Source: Thalassobacillus devorans (lineage in GTDB: Bacteria > Bacillota > Bacilli > Bacillales > Halobacillaceae). From it: a DNA stretch of 64,000 nucleotides. The notes beneath the pieces are model-generated. The model saw nothing but the letters and a program-made list of their open reading frames with translations. It made no database searches and had not been told where the DNA came from. Both the position numbers and the translations under genes were made by a program. This document shows, piece by piece, positions 63,733-64,000 of the stretch. Location: positions 496,001-560,000 of the forward strand of contig NZ_JAASRY010000002.1 of the NCBI RefSeq assembly GCF_011761345.1, given 5' to 3'. Position 1 is the first letter of the stretch; each line of letters starts with the position of its first letter.

Positions 63733-63802
63733 GTGTAAGGAATGAAATTTTAGTCGAAAACTCTAATAGGAAGGTAGAAATATGTTCCAAAGACTTTTCA
63801 AT

Positions 63803-63816
63803 CGAATATTTGTTCG
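63803..63816 (+). promoter_or_regulatory. LexA (SOS) box upstream of uvrB
   Basis: CGAAT-ATTT-GTTCG matches the Gram-positive SOS consensus CGAAC-N4-GTTCG at nine of ten positions. It overlaps the -35 TTGTTC (63810-63815), which with 18 bases and TATAAT (63834-63839) forms the uvrB promoter. Confidence 0.82.
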
Positions 63817-63885
63817 TATCCATGTTAGAATTGTATAATATTGTGGTAAACTAGTGTTGTATATTCAAGGAACGGAGGTTGCTTT

Positions 63886-64000
63886 GTGGAGAACGAGAAT
63901 AAATTCGAGCTTGTTTCACAGTATCAACCAGAAGGGGATCAACCCCAGGCAATAAAAGAACTGGTAGAACGGATCAACGAGGGCGAGAAGCACCTGACTT
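63886..64000 (+). CDS. uvrB: Excinuclease ABC subunit B, N-terminal part
   Basis: The window ends after 38 codons. The start is GTG with GGAGG seven bases upstream. [20 protein letters not shown] and the following EGEKHLT match the conserved UvrB N-terminus just before its Walker A. UvrB is the damage-verifying helicase of nucleotide excision repair. A LexA box and strong -10 lie upstream, as expected for an SOS gene. Confidence 0.93.
   Translation, partial: MENENKFELVSQYQPEGDQPQAIKELVERINEGEKHLT

Noticed and set aside
1-64000. CRISPR arrays, tRNA or rRNA genes, insertion sequences
   Set aside because: No regularly spaced direct repeats, no rRNA-like conserved stretches, no cloverleaf seen, and no transposase or integrase reading frame.

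Overview
The window reads as a chromosomal segment of a low-to-mid GC Gram-positive rod of the Bacillaceae. The backbone from about 10.8 to 41.3 kb follows the Bacillus subtilis order yvyE-degS-degU-degV family-comFA-comFC-yvyF-flgM-flgN-flgK-flgL-yviE-fliW-csrA ... fliD-fliS-fliT-hpf-secA-prfB ... yvjA-cccB-ftsE-ftsX ... ctpB-minJ, with uvrB resuming at the right edge. Strong Shine-Dalgarno sites, TTG and GTG starts, sigma-D and sigma-B type promoters and a LexA-type box agree with this. Acidic proteins and a Na+/pantothenate symporter would suit a moderately halophilic relative such as Halobacillus, but that is only an inference.

Layout. 0-4.6 kb: sucrose utilisation (end of a LacI-type repressor, sucrose PTS EIIBC, sucrose-6-phosphate hydrolase, fructokinase) with several LacI-type operators. 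4.6-8.7 kb: inorganic pyrophosphatase, mannose-6-phosphate isomerase and phosphoglucomutase, which process the sugar phosphates. 9.1-10.7 kb: a cyclic-di-GMP-I riboswitch in front of a tiny SinI-like gene, an IDEAL-domain gene and a SinR-like mini-regulator. 10.8-31 kb: DegSU, competence and flagellar genes, hibernation factor, SecA and RF2. The usual flagellin gene is absent between csrA and fliD, where an EamA transporter sits. 31-41.3 kb: pantothenate uptake, a YitT-type membrane protein, cytochrome c551, FtsEX, a LytM-type peptidase, CtpB and a MinJ-like protein.

41.3-63.7 kb separates minJ from uvrB and looks accessory. It carries a copper module (DsbD/CcdA-like membrane protein, two-component system, small secreted protein, SHOCT protein, CopB-type ATPase), a rhodanese and a methyltransferase under CsoR-like operators, a cysteine-rich copper-storage-like protein, a CoA-disulfide-reductase-like enzyme, a heme A synthase, a large SNF2 helicase and a copper nitrite reductase. 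The nitrite reductase has an FNR-like site at about -41.5 and a degraded ABC-transporter remnant behind it.

Two composite palindromic elements of about 0.5 kb (20.6-21.1 and 33.0-33.5 kb) and a degenerate relative (50.7-50.9 kb) fill the largest gene-free stretches. No tRNA, rRNA, CRISPR array or transposase gene was seen. The most notable point is the riboswitch: the ribosome-binding site of the SinI-like gene lies exactly in the loop of a hairpin just behind the aptamer, suggesting direct second-messenger control of a biofilm anti-repressor.
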